64,000 nucleotides of DNA from Haloarcula ordinaria (GCF_029338275.1 NZ_CP119789.1:1612001-1676000); one strand, 5' to 3'; counted from the first letter of the stretch, positions 44,342 through 53,997 are shown. Made by a program: numbers and translations. The notes: generated by a model from the letters alone, not told the origin.

Positions 44342-45658
44342 ATGATTCGAGAATCCGACGCACTCGCGCGGTCGCCGGCCCACGAGTGCGCTCTCGACTG
44401 TATCGAGGCCGGTATCGAGGCCGCACACCCGCGGACCGTGGTCGGCGCGGCGGTTCAGCGCACGGGCAGCCAGCTCCGCATCGACGACGCCGTCTACGAC
44501 CTGGACGCCTTCGAGCGCGTCGTCGTCCTGGGCGGCGGGAAGGCCGCCGCACAGGTCGCGGGCGAACTCGAGGCCGTCCTCGGCGACGCGCTGACGGGCG
44601 GCGTGGTCGTCACCGACGACCCCGAGGCCAGCGACCGGGTGACCGTCCGCGAGGGCGACCACCCGGTCCCCAGCCAGCGAGGCGTCGAGGGGGCCGACGC
44701 GGTGCTCGACGAAGCCTGGGCCGCCGACGCGTCGACGCTCGTCCTCGCCGTTATCACGGGCGGCGGGAGCGCGCTGCTCCCCGCACCGGTCGAGGCCATC
44801 GGCCTCGAAGCACTCCAATCGGTCACCGACGCACTGCTGGCCTCGGGCGCGACCATCGACGAGATAAACACCGTCCGGAAGCACTGTTCGCGGCTCAAAG
44901 GTGGGCGACTCGCGGCGGCGGCCGCGCCCGCCACGGTGGCGACGCTCGTCTTCTCCGACGTGGTCGGCGACGACCTCTCGGTCATCGCCAGCGGGCCGAC
45001 GGTGCCCGACGGGACGACGTTCGCCGACGCGCTGGCGGTCCTGGACCGGTACGACATCGACGCGCCCGCGGTCCGCGACCACCTCCAGGCCGGCGTCGAC
45101 GGGGACGAAGCCGAGACGCCCTCGGCGGGTGACCCGGCGTTCGACCGCGTCTCGACGCACGTCCTCGCGGACGCCTGGACCGCGCTTGAAGCGGCCCGCT
45201 CGACGGCAGCGGACCACGGCTACGAGACGCTGGTGCTCTCCTCGCGCCTGCGCGGCGAGGCACGGGAGGTCGGCCTGACCCACCTCGCGGTCGCTGAGGA
45301 GCTGGTAGCGACTGGCAACCCGGTCGACCCGCCCGCAGTCGTTCTCTCGGGCGGCGAACTGACCGTCACGGTCCGGGGGGACGGCGAGGGAGGGCCGAAC
45401 CAGGAGTTCGCGCTCGCGGGCGCCATCGACCTGCCGGCAGGGGCCGTCCTCGCCGCCGTGGACACCGACGGCCGCGACGGTGCGAGCGATGCCGCTGGCG
45501 CACTCGTCGACAGCGAGACTGTCACTGACGTGGCCGCCGCTCGGGACGCGCTCGACGACAACGACGCCGGCGGCTACCTGGGAGACCGGGACGCCCGTAT
45601 CGTCACCGGTCGGACCGGGACGAACGTCAACGACCTGCGCGTGCTGGTGGTCGACTAG
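44342..45658 (+). CDS. Glycerate 2-kinase, MOFRL family
   Basis: 438 residues with a DUF4147 N-terminal domain (VVVLGGGKAAAQ and ITGGGSALLPAP nucleotide-binding segments, TVRKHCSRLKGGRL) and the MOFRL C-terminal domain (about 335-438; SGGELTVTVRG, GGPNQEFAL, TDGRDGASDAAGA). It phosphorylates glycerate to 2-phosphoglycerate, feeding the branched Entner-Doudoroff or serine/glycerol routes of haloarchaea. The neighbouring SDR may make its substrate; inference. Ends in a CTAG shared with the Get3-type gene. Confidence 0.92.
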   Translation: MIRESDALARSPAHECALDCIEAGIEAAHPRTVVGAAVQRTGSQLRIDDAVYDLDAFERVVVLGGGKAAAQVAGELEAVLGDALTGGVVVTDDPEASDRVTVREGDHPVPSQRGVEGADAVLDEAWAADASTLVLAVITGGGSALLPAPVEAIGLEALQSVTDALLASGATIDEINTVRKHCSRLKGGRLAAAAAPATVATLVFSDVVGDDLSVIASGPTVPDGTTFADALAVLDRYDIDAPAVRDHLQAGVDGDEAETPSAGDPAFDRVSTHVLADAWTALEAARSTAADHGYETLVLSSRLRGEAREVGLTHLAVAEELVATGNPVDPPAVVLSGGELTVTVRGDGEGGPNQEFALAGAIDLPAGAVLAAVDTDGRDGASDAAGALVDSETVTDVAAARDALDDNDAGGYLGDRDARIVTGRTGTNVNDLRVLVVD

Positions 45659-46719
45659 TCGAGACAGGCCGCGACCACCGACAGCAGCCGCTCGCCGTGC
45701 ACCTCCTCGGCCAGCAGCGGTACCCGCCGGACCTCGTGACCACGGAAGAGGTCCTGCGAGCGGCGCAGCGCCTCCTGTTGGACGTCCCAGCGGCGGGCAC
45801 AGAACGAGCAGTCGGCGTGGTTCGGCCCCTCGATGTCGACGTCTTCGCCCAGAATCTCTTTGGGGTCCTGCATCAGCCGGTTGACGACGATGGTCCCGAC
45901 CGGGATGCCGAACGCCTCGAGCTGGTCGAGCAGGCGCTCCGACTCCACGACGGAGAGCTCTTCGGGCACCATCACGACCCGGAAGTCGGTCTTCGTGGGG
46001 TCACGCAGTATCGCCCGCAGGTGCTCGATGCGGTCGCTCAGCTCCTGGAGGTCCTCGATACCCGCCTCGGGGTCGACGTCCCCGTCGTCGCCGAACATCC
46101 CGGTGAGGTTCCCGAGCATCCCCGAGAACCGCTCGCGCAACTGGAGGATCTTCCCGACCATCGAGTCCATCGTCTCGGGCAGTTCCAGCAGCCGGAGCGT
46201 GTGGCCGGTCGGTGCGGTGTCGATGACGACACGGTCGAACCGGTCGTCGTCGACGTACTGGAGCAGGAGGCGCATCGCCGCGGCCTCGTCGGCCCCGGGC
46301 ATCGACCCGCCGAGCAGGCCGTCCTCGCCGCCGACCGGGTCGTCTCCCCCGGGGCCACCCGGCATCCCCTCGCCGCCGAGCATCTCGCCGAGGCCGCCGA
46401 GCGCGCCCTCCTCCATCCCGAGGGGGCCGTCGCCCATGGCCGCCTCGGGGTCGATCTCCGCGGCGAACAGCGGGACGTCCTCGCGGATACGGGTCGGCGT
46501 CGCGCCGATGTTCGCTTCGAGCGTGTCGGACAGCGAGTGGGCGGGGTCCGTCGAGACGACGAGCGTCTCTGTCCCGTCGCGGGCCGACGCGAGCGCCGTC
46601 GCGGCCGCACACGTCGTCTTCCCGACGCCGCCCTTCCCGCCGTAGAGCACGTAGTCGGGTGCGTCGATGCCGTCCGGCGTCGTCACCTGGTCGACTGCCT
46701 CGACGTCGAGTTCGGTCAT
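45655..46719 (-). CDS. ArsA/TRC40/Get3-family ATPase
   Basis: 354 residues. Deviant Walker A GGKGGVGKTT (27-36), switch I in STDPAHSLSDTL, switch II DTAPTGHTLRLLELP, A-loop segment VVMVPEELSV, and a CxxC pair C304/C307 (CSFC) that in Get3 binds the dimer zinc. The Gly/Met-rich insert at about 105-145 (MEEGALGGLGEMLGGEG) resembles the hydrophobic methionine-rich helix that holds tail-anchored proteins. This makes a membrane-protein targeting factor more likely than an arsenite pump. Confidence 0.9.
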   Translation of the reverse strand: MTELDVEAVDQVTTPDGIDAPDYVLYGGKGGVGKTTCAAATALASARDGTETLVVSTDPAHSLSDTLEANIGATPTRIREDVPLFAAEIDPEAAMGDGPLGMEEGALGGLGEMLGGEGMPGGPGGDDPVGGEDGLLGGSMPGADEAAAMRLLLQYVDDDRFDRVVIDTAPTGHTLRLLELPETMDSMVGKILQLRERFSGMLGNLTGMFGDDGDVDPEAGIEDLQELSDRIEHLRAILRDPTKTDFRVVMVPEELSVVESERLLDQLEAFGIPVGTIVVNRLMQDPKEILGEDVDIEGPNHADCSFCARRWDVQQEALRRSQDLFRGHEVRRVPLLAEEVHGERLLSVVAACLD

Positions 46720-46770
46720 AGCCGAGGCTACGAACCGCCGGCCTTGAGTACTTCTCGAAAACGTCGCCCG

Positions 46771-46932
46771 CTACTGGCGCGAGGAGCGCGCCTCGCGAAC
46801 GTCCGCACCGTCGCGTAGTTTATCTTCGCAGTTCGGGCAGACCCTCGGGCCCTGGGACTCGACTGCTTCTGGCGTAAAAACCCGTACGTACTGCTCTGTG
46901 ACGAAATTTCCGCAGTTCTGGCACTCGGGCAT
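46771..46932 (-). CDS. DUF7563 small zinc-ribbon protein
   Basis: 53 residues with two CxxC knuckles at C4/C7 and C32/C35 and the conserved segments MPECQNCG, YVRVFTPE and the terminal DVREARSSRQ. Common in haloarchaea as a standalone tiny zinc protein; function unknown. The ATG directly before PECQNCG is used; the upstream in-frame stretch is AT-rich and includes a TATA-like ctttatc near the start. Confidence 0.85.
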   Translation of the reverse strand: MPECQNCGNFVTEQYVRVFTPEAVESQGPRVCPNCEDKLRDGADVREARSSRQ

Positions 46933-47017
46933 CCTCAGATAAAGGTAATTAGTCGGATAAATGTCTTTTGTTGCCCACGAAATGAACCGGTACCTCGACA
47001 CCCGTTGTATCGTGGAC

Positions 47018-49456
47018 CTAGCCGCCGTGGGTCGACCAGAACCGGTCGAGCTGTCCCGCGAGGAACTCCGGTGTCATCGTCGTGAACTCCTCGCGTTCGC
47101 CCTCGGGGAGGTACGGGTACACCGAGTGGCGCGCGTTGGGCGTGTAGCGCCGGCCGACGAACGCGCGGACGCCCACCTCGTCGACGCCGCGGATGACGCG
47201 GCCGATGGCCTGCCGGGCGCGGCGGACCGCCGGCACCGTCAGCGCGTACTCGAAGGCGTTGTCCTCGCCGAAGGCGTCGCCGTAGGCCCGCTGAACGGCC
47301 CTGATTCGGGGCGACCCGATGTTCACTAGCGGGACCCCGACGACCGCGCAGGTCGAGAGCTTCGCGCCGTCGTAGTCGACGCCCTCGGTCAGCGTCCCCC
47401 GCGTGGAGGTGACGAGCACCTTCCCCTCGCCGCGGAAGAACCGCCGCTTGCGCCGGTCGGTCTCCTCGTTGCTGGAGGCCTCGTCGACGACGACGGATTT
47501 CTCGACGGCGTCCTCGAGGTAGGCCCCGGCCCACCGCGCCTCTCGGTAGTTCGGCATGGCGAGCATGACGTTGCCCGGCGAGCGCGCGAGCGCCCGCAGG
47601 GCCTGTGCGTACTCGTCGCGCGTCGGGTTCCAGTGCTCGCCCAGTGGCTTCATCGCCTCCGGGTCGCCCCGATTCCGGGCGGTGAAGGGGCGCGCGTCGA
47701 CCAGGTAGGAGGCCCGGTTCGCCGGCGGGAAGGGGAGGTCGTACGTGGCCGAGCGAACTGGGCGGCCCGGTTCGTCGTCGCCCGACTGCTCGCCTAGCGC
47801 CTCGAGACCGGAGACGCGGGTGAAGACGTCCAGCGGTTCGAGCGTGGCGCTCATCAGGACCCCGCCACCCAGCTCGTCGAACACCTCCTCGAGCGCCCTC
47901 GCAGGCATGCAGTTGTAACAGAGGAGGCCTGGCGTGTACACAGCCTGGTAGTCGGCGTCGACGTGGCGCCCGTCCGCTGGCGAGTGCTCGAGCGCTATCT
48001 CGCGGAGGAACGTCGAGTGGTCGCGCTCCCACCACTGGCCGGCGACGACGCCGACGGCGGCACACACCGGCTGGCGGTTGAGGCCCAGCTGGTCGATAGC
48101 GTCCTCGACGGCGGCACCGATTTTCGCGAGCGACCGCCACAGCTGGCCGTCGTACCCCTGCTGTTCGGCCCACTCTGTCAGCTCGTCCTGCTCGACCGTA
48201 TCGGGGTCACGCAGTGGTATCTCCCGGTCGTGTTCGGGGAGGACGCTCGGGTCGGCGCGCCACCCCTCGTGCTCGGCGTCGAGGTGTGACTCGATGCGGT
48301 CGTCCAGCCACCGGCGCACGTCCTCGTAGAACTTCCTGGCGTGGTCGACGGCCTCCAGTGGCACCTCTCGGGCCGACAGTATCTCCCGGACCTGTGCCTT
48401 GTGGTCGCTGCTCTGCTGGGCGCGCTGGACCAGCAGGTTGCAGTCGTTGCGGGCCTGCGTGAGCGTCTGTCGGCCCACCCTGTCCGAGAGCAGGTCCCGA
48501 ACCCGCCCTTCGAGCCGGTGGGCCTCGTCGACCACGACGAAGGTCCGGTCGTCCAGCACCGAGGACAGCAGCGGCCGCGAGCCGGGGTCGAACAGGTGGT
48601 TGTAGTTGCCGACGACGACGTCCGCCTCGTCCAGCAGCACGCCCATCACCCGATGGGGGCAGGTGCCCCGCTCGACGGCCGCCGGGAGGTACTCGTCGAT
48701 GGTCGCGACGGTGTGCTCGCCGACGGTGAAGTCGACCGGTGACCCCTTGTCGCGGGCGTACCAGTCGGCCTCGAAGGGACAGTACAGCGGCGGGTCGTCG
48801 CTCTCGGCCATGGACTCCGGGGCGGTCGGCTGGCTGGGTCGGTAGGGCGAGGCCACCCCGGCTGTCTCCAGGCTGTCTTCGCCGAGCGTGGCCTGCTCGA
48901 CGGCGTCTGGCCGGGCGGCTGCCGCGAGGTCCTGGGCCTTGCGGGGGTCCCACCACTGGTCCTCGTCCTCGACCTCGTTCTGGATGGCCGTCTCGGCGAC
49001 GGCGGCGCTGCTCGACCGCCCGTCGTCCTCGACGAGTCGGGCCGTCGCCTCCCGGAGGTCCTCACAGCGCTCGTGCGTGCTCGCGTCGTCGGGGAACAGT
49101 CCCTCGCGCCCGTACGGGCAGAGGTCGCGCTTGCCGACGAGTGCGATGCCGGAAAGCGGGTCCTCGAGGCCGGCGTTCAGCGTCCGCAGGTCGTCGACGA
49201 ACTGGTCGAGCTGCTGTTTGACGGGTGTGACGACCAGCAGGCGGTCGTAGAGGTCGGTATCCTTGACCAGCGTCGCCGCGGCGGTGAGCGCGGCCATCGT
49301 CTTGCCCGTCCCGCAGGGCCCCTCCATCGCGAGGAACCCCCGCGACTTCCCCGCCTCGATGGCCCGTTCGACGGCGTCGGCCTGGTTCTCGTAGGGCTCT
49401 TCGAAGCCGAAGTACGAGCGCCACGCCTCGTCGCCGGTCTGGGCCGAATCTCGCAT
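47018..49456 (-). CDS. XPD/DinG-type ATP-dependent DNA helicase with Fe-S cysteines
   Basis: 812 residues of superfamily 2. Walker A GPCGTGKT (46-53), DEAH box at 310-313, and in motif VI GRVIRGVDEVG near the end. Four Cys at C113, C131, C226 and C266 lie between motifs Ia and II, the place of the 4Fe-4S cluster in XPD, but they are separated by a long insert (about 140-220), larger than in XPD. It unwinds DNA 5'-3' in repair, by family; which lesion pathway is not known. A TATA-like ttcaaata lies about 30 nt ahead of the ATG. Confidence 0.9.
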   Translation of the reverse strand: MRDSAQTGDEAWRSYFGFEEPYENQADAVERAIEAGKSRGFLAMEGPCGTGKTMAALTAAATLVKDTDLYDRLLVVTPVKQQLDQFVDDLRTLNAGLEDPLSGIALVGKRDLCPYGREGLFPDDASTHERCEDLREATARLVEDDGRSSSAAVAETAIQNEVEDEDQWWDPRKAQDLAAAARPDAVEQATLGEDSLETAGVASPYRPSQPTAPESMAESDDPPLYCPFEADWYARDKGSPVDFTVGEHTVATIDEYLPAAVERGTCPHRVMGVLLDEADVVVGNYNHLFDPGSRPLLSSVLDDRTFVVVDEAHRLEGRVRDLLSDRVGRQTLTQARNDCNLLVQRAQQSSDHKAQVREILSAREVPLEAVDHARKFYEDVRRWLDDRIESHLDAEHEGWRADPSVLPEHDREIPLRDPDTVEQDELTEWAEQQGYDGQLWRSLAKIGAAVEDAIDQLGLNRQPVCAAVGVVAGQWWERDHSTFLREIALEHSPADGRHVDADYQAVYTPGLLCYNCMPARALEEVFDELGGGVLMSATLEPLDVFTRVSGLEALGEQSGDDEPGRPVRSATYDLPFPPANRASYLVDARPFTARNRGDPEAMKPLGEHWNPTRDEYAQALRALARSPGNVMLAMPNYREARWAGAYLEDAVEKSVVVDEASSNEETDRRKRRFFRGEGKVLVTSTRGTLTEGVDYDGAKLSTCAVVGVPLVNIGSPRIRAVQRAYGDAFGEDNAFEYALTVPAVRRARQAIGRVIRGVDEVGVRAFVGRRYTPNARHSVYPYLPEGEREEFTTMTPEFLAGQLDRFWSTHGG

Positions 49457-49525
49457 CGAGACAGGGTTGGGCGGCTTGGTATTTGAACCGCCGGATTCGC
49501 TAGTCGATTCCGCTAGATTTGAAAC

Positions 49526-49705
49526 CAGCCAGCAAGCCCCTGGTCGCTCGCTGAGCGAAACGACGCAAGCACTGGACTGAGCGAACGGAGTGAGCGAGGG
49601 AAGCGCGTCGTTCGAAAGACCGCCGGTCTTTCGTGATTACGAAAATCCTTGATTTTCGGACGACAGCGAGTAGCAGCCAGCGAGCGACCGGCCCCTTTCA
49701 GTCCC
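49526..49705. repeat. Palindromic interspersed element, about 180 bp
   Basis: Fills most of the 318-nt gene-free gap between the helicase and CaCA genes. Outer marks are ccagccagcaagcccc and ccctttcagtccc, the pair also bracketing 14404-14465. Inside are inverted ends ggtcgctcgctg (49542-49553) and cagcgagcgacc (49678-49689), a perfect 21-nt palindrome centred at 49623 (cgaaagaccg/cggtctttcg) and a second palindrome at 49640-49658 (cgaaaatc/gattttcg). No coding frame is convincing. It looks like a MITE-like or REP-like element; no transposase accompanies it. Confidence 0.65.
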
Positions 49706-49774
49706 GCCCGGTCGGTTGTTGCCCTGGCGCTGTCTTGTGGACGGGTAATCGGCGGAATCCACGGAATCAGGTCG

Positions 49775-50695
49775 TTACAACAGGAAGAACGACGGGAAGT
49801 ACAGCAGGAGACAGACCACTGCGGCCGGACGGTCGATGCCCCGCCGCCAGTAGAACAGGCCGAGGACGAAGATGGAGACGCCGAGCATGTACAGGAGCGA
49901 CGGCTGGACCGCGCCGGGGTCGGCGAGCACGACGTCGAAGAAGACGGCCCCGATACCGAGCGAGAACACCGGGTCGGTGATGTTGCTCCCCAGGATGGAC
50001 CCGACAGAGATACCACTCCGCCCCTCGGCGGCGGCGATGCCGGCGATGACGATCTCGGGCAGCGTCGTTCCCAGCCCAGTCAGCAGTCCGATGAGGTACT
50101 GAGGGAGCCCGACCAGTTGGGCGAGCGCGACGCCGTTGGTGACCATCAGCTGGCCGCCCACGACCACGAGCACCAGCCCGCCGGCGATCCACGGGAACGT
50201 CTGTTCGGGCGTCCGGGGCTCCTCGATTACCTCCTCTGTGATTTCCGTGCCACCCTCGTTCGTGTACAGGGTATAGATGAACTGGACGTACGCGAGCATC
50301 ATCAGGAGTCCCTCCGAGCGGTTGATGATGCCGTCGTCGAGCGTCAGAATCATGATTATCATCGCCAGAATCATCGCCGAGCCGTAGATGAGGACGTTGC
50401 GCCGCTCGACGACGAAGGGGGCGATGAACGCGACGACGGCGATGGCGAGCGTGATCTGGGTCGTCTCCGAACCGACGATGTTGCCCACCACGAGGTCGCC
50501 CGCGCCGTAATAGGAGGCGTAGATGGACGTGACCATCTCCGGGACAGAGGTTCCGACCGAGATGAGTGTCACCCCGATGAAGAAGGGTGAGACGCCGTAG
50601 TACAGCGCGAGGTCGCCGGCCGACGTGACGGCTCGGTCGGCCCCGAAGACGAGGCCAGCGAGGCCGGCGAGGAACAGTACGATCTCGACGAGCAT
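49775..50695 (-). CDS. CaCA-family sodium/calcium exchanger-like protein
   Basis: 306 residues with about ten membrane helices in two inverted repeats. The alpha motifs are visible: GVTLISVGTSVPEMVTS in the first half and LTGLGTTLPEIVIAG in the second, both with the Glu that coordinates the cation, and NIVGSETTQI / SILGSNITDP following them. It resembles YrbG/NCX_Mj. The ATG before LVEIVLFLAG is used. Cation specificity (Ca2+ or other) is not certain. Confidence 0.93.
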   Translation of the reverse strand: MLVEIVLFLAGLAGLVFGADRAVTSAGDLALYYGVSPFFIGVTLISVGTSVPEMVTSIYASYYGAGDLVVGNIVGSETTQITLAIAVVAFIAPFVVERRNVLIYGSAMILAMIIMILTLDDGIINRSEGLLMMLAYVQFIYTLYTNEGGTEITEEVIEEPRTPEQTFPWIAGGLVLVVVGGQLMVTNGVALAQLVGLPQYLIGLLTGLGTTLPEIVIAGIAAAEGRSGISVGSILGSNITDPVFSLGIGAVFFDVVLADPGAVQPSLLYMLGVSIFVLGLFYWRRGIDRPAAVVCLLLYFPSFFLL

Positions 50696-50831
50696 CTGTC
50701 GGGAACGACTCGCGGCGGGGAGTAAAGTATTACTCCAGAGACAGGTTCCACCGTCACCATCGCAGTCGACCGAACTCGAATCCCGCTGGGCGACGAATCC
50801 CTCAAGCCCGTCCGGCCCGTTACCCGAACGA

Positions 50832-51821
50832 ATGCACGCAATCGAGGTCGACGGGCTCACGCGGCGCTACGGCGACCTGGTCGCCGTCGACGGGGTCTCG
50901 TTCTCGGTCGCCGAGGGCGAGATACTCGGCCTGCTCGGGCCGAACGGGGCCGGCAAGTCGACGCTCGTCAACACGCTCTGTACCCTCCTCCGGCCCAGCG
51001 ACGGGACCGCTCGCGTCGCCGGGCACGACGTCCGCACGGACCCGGGCGCCGTCCGGGCGAGCATCGGCGTGGTCTTCCAGGAGCCGGCGCTTGACGAGGA
51101 GCTCACCGGTATCGAGAACCTCCGGTTCCACGGCCGGCTGTACGGCCTCCGTGGCGACTATCGACGCGAACGCATCGAGACGGTCCTTGACCTGGTCGAC
51201 CTCGCCGACGACCGCGACAAGCCAGTCGGCGAGTACTCCGGCGGGATGGCCCGCCGGCTCGAACTCGCCCGCGGGTTGCTCCACGAACCGGCCGTCCTCT
51301 TCCTCGACGAACCGACCGTCGGCCTCGACGCAGGCACCCGAAAGACCGTCCGTGAGTACGTCGCCCGCCTGAACCGGGAGGCCGGCGTCACCGTCGTCCT
51401 GACGACCCACTACATGGAGGAGGCCGACGCGCTCTGTGACCGGGTGGCCATCGTCGACGACGGGAACGTGGTCGCACTCGATACGCCCGACGCGCTGAAA
51501 GCCGACCTCGGCGGCGACGTGGTCCGGCTGGGGACCGACGATCCCGACGCCGTCGCGAGTGCCTTCCGGAACACGCCCTGGATTCGGTCGGTGACCACGA
51601 CGGACGACGATATCACCGTCGGGGTCGACGACGGGGAACGACGTGTCGCGGCGCTCGTCACCGCCGCCAGCGAGGTGAGCGCCATCTCGACGGTCTCTGT
51701 GGACCGGCCGACGCTCGAACGCGTCTTCCTCACGCTGACCGGTCGGACGGTCGACGAGGCCGAGGCGGGAGCCAGCGGGACCCCCATCTCGCCGGTCGCC
51801 GGGGAGGACGACGATGACTGA
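50832..51821 (+). CDS. ABC transporter ATP-binding protein, DrrA type
   Basis: 329 residues. Walker A GPNGAGKS (36-43), signature YSGGM, Walker B LFLDEP followed by TVGLD, and H-loop TTHYMEEADAL. A C-terminal extension (about 225-329) is the regulatory domain found in DrrA/NodI-like ATPases. The permease gene overlaps the 3' end by 8 nt, forming a two-gene exporter. DrrAB systems export drugs, lipids or polysaccharide precursors; cargo unknown here. Confidence 0.93.
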   Translation: MHAIEVDGLTRRYGDLVAVDGVSFSVAEGEILGLLGPNGAGKSTLVNTLCTLLRPSDGTARVAGHDVRTDPGAVRASIGVVFQEPALDEELTGIENLRFHGRLYGLRGDYRRERIETVLDLVDLADDRDKPVGEYSGGMARRLELARGLLHEPAVLFLDEPTVGLDAGTRKTVREYVARLNREAGVTVVLTTHYMEEADALCDRVAIVDDGNVVALDTPDALKADLGGDVVRLGTDDPDAVASAFRNTPWIRSVTTTDDDITVGVDDGERRVAALVTAASEVSAISTVSVDRPTLERVFLTLTGRTVDEAEAGASGTPISPVAGEDDDD

Positions 51822-52596
51822 CGGCCGTCTCGGCGGTGACGCCATCGCCGTCTACGGGCTCTGGAAACGCGATATCGTCAGGTTCTGGCGGGCCAAGAGC
51901 CGCGTCGTCGGCCTGCTGCTGGGCCCCTTCTTCATCCTCGTGTTCTTCGGGTTCGGGTTCAGCGACGCACGCTTCGGCGCGATTCCGTCGTCGGTCTCCT
52001 ATCTGGAGTACCTCGTGCCCGGCATCCTCGGGTTCACGATGCTGTTCTCGGCCTCCTTCACCGGGCTAGCCGTCCTCTCGGACCGCGAGGTCGGGTTCCT
52101 CAAGGAGATTCTGGTCGCACCGGTGAGTCGAACCGCGGTCGTCGTCGGGCGCATCGCCGGCGGTGCGACGACGACGCTGCTCCAGGCGCTGCTCATCCTC
52201 GTCCTCGCAATCCCGCTGGGCTTTCGCCCGGTCTCGCTGTGGGGCGTCGTCGTCGCCGTCGCCTTCCTCGTGCTCATCGCCGCGACGTTCATCGGGCTGG
52301 GGCTGGCGATGGCCTCCCAGTTCAAGGATACGCAGGGGTACAACCTCATCATCAACTTTGCGCTGTTCCCGCTGGCCTTCCTCTCCGGGGCGTTCTTCCC
52401 GCTGTCGAACCTGCCGCTCCCGGTTCGCATCGTCGGCTACCTCAACCCGCTCACGTACGGCGTCGACGGCCTGCGCGGGGCGTTGGTCGGGTTCTCCGAA
52501 CGTGCGCTCCTCGTCGACTTCGGCGCGATGGTCGTCGCGGCGGTGCTCACCATCGCCGTCGGCGCGGCGCTGTTCCGTCGAGTCGAAGCTGTCTGA
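51814..52596 (+). CDS. ABC-2 family permease, DrrB type
   Basis: 260 residues with six membrane helices. The N-terminal segment YGLWKRDIVRFWRAKSR is the typical amphipathic start, and the ABC-2 signature region FPLAFLSGAFFPLSNLPLPVR lies before the last two helices with PLTYGVDGLRGAL. It pairs with the preceding ATPase. Start ATG at 51814 overlaps that gene. It converges on the aminotransferase gene. Confidence 0.93.
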   Translation: MTDGRLGGDAIAVYGLWKRDIVRFWRAKSRVVGLLLGPFFILVFFGFGFSDARFGAIPSSVSYLEYLVPGILGFTMLFSASFTGLAVLSDREVGFLKEILVAPVSRTAVVVGRIAGGATTTLLQALLILVLAIPLGFRPVSLWGVVVAVAFLVLIAATFIGLGLAMASQFKDTQGYNLIINFALFPLAFLSGAFFPLSNLPLPVRIVGYLNPLTYGVDGLRGALVGFSERALLVDFGAMVVAAVLTIAVGAALFRRVEAV

Positions 52597-52607
52597 CGGC
52601 TCGTGAC

Positions 52608-53726
52608 TCACCCGAAGTGCTCGACCAGCCGCGTCGCCGCCTCCTCGACCCGCGGCGTCACCAGCGCGAAGCGAATCCAGTCGGCCCGCGACTCGCCGAA
52701 CGCCTCGCCGGGCATCCCCGCGACGCCGGCTTCGTCGACGAGTTCGTAGACGTTCTCGAACGTGCCGGGGAACTCCGGGAACCTGGCCATGACGTAGAAG
52801 CCGCCCTCGGGGCGGTCGTACTCCGCCCCGGATTCGGCCAACGCCGCACAGAAGGTGTCGATGCGCGATTCGAGCCGCTCGCGGGCCTCGGCGTAGTAGT
52901 CGGGCGACGTCGTCTCGAGCGCCCGCTGAACGGCGTACTGCGCGGGCCGGCTTCCGGTGACGTTCGTCAGCATGTGCCGGGTCCGCGCCCGGTCGAGCAG
53001 TTCGCCGTGCGGACCGTCCTCCGACGGGAAGACGGCATAGCCGACCCGGAAGCCGGTGATAGCCATCGACTTCGAGAACGAGTTGGTCGCGACGACGTTC
53101 GGCGAGTCCTGCTCCAGCGCCGAGCTGAACCGGCCCGAGTAGTCGAAGTGGTCGTACACTTCGTCGCTGACCAGCAGGGCGTCGTTCTCCTCGGCGACGC
53201 CGGCGAACTCGGCCATCGCGTCCTCGTCGTACACCGCGCCGGTGGGGTTGTTCGGCGAGTTGACGACGATGACGGCCGTCTCGTCGCTGGCGGCCTCGCG
53301 GAGCACGGCGGGGCAGAGGGGTCCGTCGCTGTCCACGGGAACGAGCGTCATGTCCGCGCCGAGGAAGTTCACACGGCCAGCGTAGTAGGGGTAGACGGGG
53401 TCGGTCAGGATAATCTCGGACCCGGAGAACCGTTCGAGCCCGCCGCTCATCGCGAGGTGGTTGGCCTCGCCCGCTCCGTTGGTCACCACCACGCGGCCTA
53501 CGTCGACGTTCCGGCGGGTGGCGATTTCCTCACGCAGCGGTCGGAGCCCGACACTCGGCGGGTACTGGAACGAATCGACGTCGGCGTCGGCGTACTCGCG
53601 GAGTCCCTCGCGGAGCCCCTCGGGTGGGTCCCAGTCCGGGTTCCCGGAGACCATATCGACGACGTCCCGGTCGGCCCGCCGGGCGTACTGTATCACCCGG
53701 AAGAACTGGGGCGTCTCGTAGTCCAT
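52608..53726 (-). CDS. Class I/II PLP-dependent aminotransferase
   Basis: 372 residues. PLP-binding K219 in NSFSKS, the Asn/Pro motif SPNNPTGAVY, the Asp/Tyr contact SDEVYDHF and the late Arg in WIRFALV are present, as in fold-type I aspartate/aromatic aminotransferases. It may serve aspartate, aromatic or branched-chain amino acid synthesis; sequence inspection alone cannot choose. The ATG at 53726 gives the normal N-terminal arm length. Confidence 0.92.
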   Translation of the reverse strand: MDYETPQFFRVIQYARRADRDVVDMVSGNPDWDPPEGLREGLREYADADVDSFQYPPSVGLRPLREEIATRRNVDVGRVVVTNGAGEANHLAMSGGLERFSGSEIILTDPVYPYYAGRVNFLGADMTLVPVDSDGPLCPAVLREAASDETAVIVVNSPNNPTGAVYDEDAMAEFAGVAEENDALLVSDEVYDHFDYSGRFSSALEQDSPNVVATNSFSKSMAITGFRVGYAVFPSEDGPHGELLDRARTRHMLTNVTGSRPAQYAVQRALETTSPDYYAEARERLESRIDTFCAALAESGAEYDRPEGGFYVMARFPEFPGTFENVYELVDEAGVAGMPGEAFGESRADWIRFALVTPRVEEAATRLVEHFG

Positions 53727-53768
53727 GGTATCCGGCTCTTTGCGTGTGGCGGGTTTTCTGTCTTCGGG

Positions 53769-53912
53769 TCACTGCCTGACGTACAGCGTCAGAGCACCGA
53801 GGCCTACGAGGAGCACGCCCCACAGGAAATCCGACCCCGGTAACACGCCGAGGAGCAGCGTCACGAGGCCCGAAGCCACCAGCGACCAGCCGAGCGTCGT
53901 CTGATACGCCAT
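53769..53912 (-). CDS. 47-residue two-helix membrane protein
   Basis: [11 protein letters not shown] is followed by two hydrophobic segments (about 8-23 and 28-44) joined by PGSD, ending YVRQ. A TATA-like AT tract (53937-53947) lies about 27 nt upstream, fitting a leaderless transcript divergent from cinA. No family is recognised. Coding call rests on helix pattern, third-position GC and promoter position. Confidence 0.65.
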   Translation of the reverse strand: MAYQTTLGWSLVASGLVTLLLGVLPGSDFLWGVLLVGLGALTLYVRQ

Positions 53913-53997
53913 ACCCTCAGTCACGGCCGTGGACGGATATATTATTGCATGGTTGTCACGACTCAACCCTTTTGCCCCCGACGGTCGAACGGCCGGT

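Noticed and set aside
49475..49495. tRNA T-arm-like ggttcaaat on the minus strand
   Set aside because: The flanking bases cannot pair as a T stem and no acceptor or anticodon arm follows; it is the helicase promoter region.
49513..50016. 167-codon minus-strand frame across the repeat and the exchanger 3' end
   Set aside because: Serine/arginine-rich shadow; the exchanger is clearly read in another frame.
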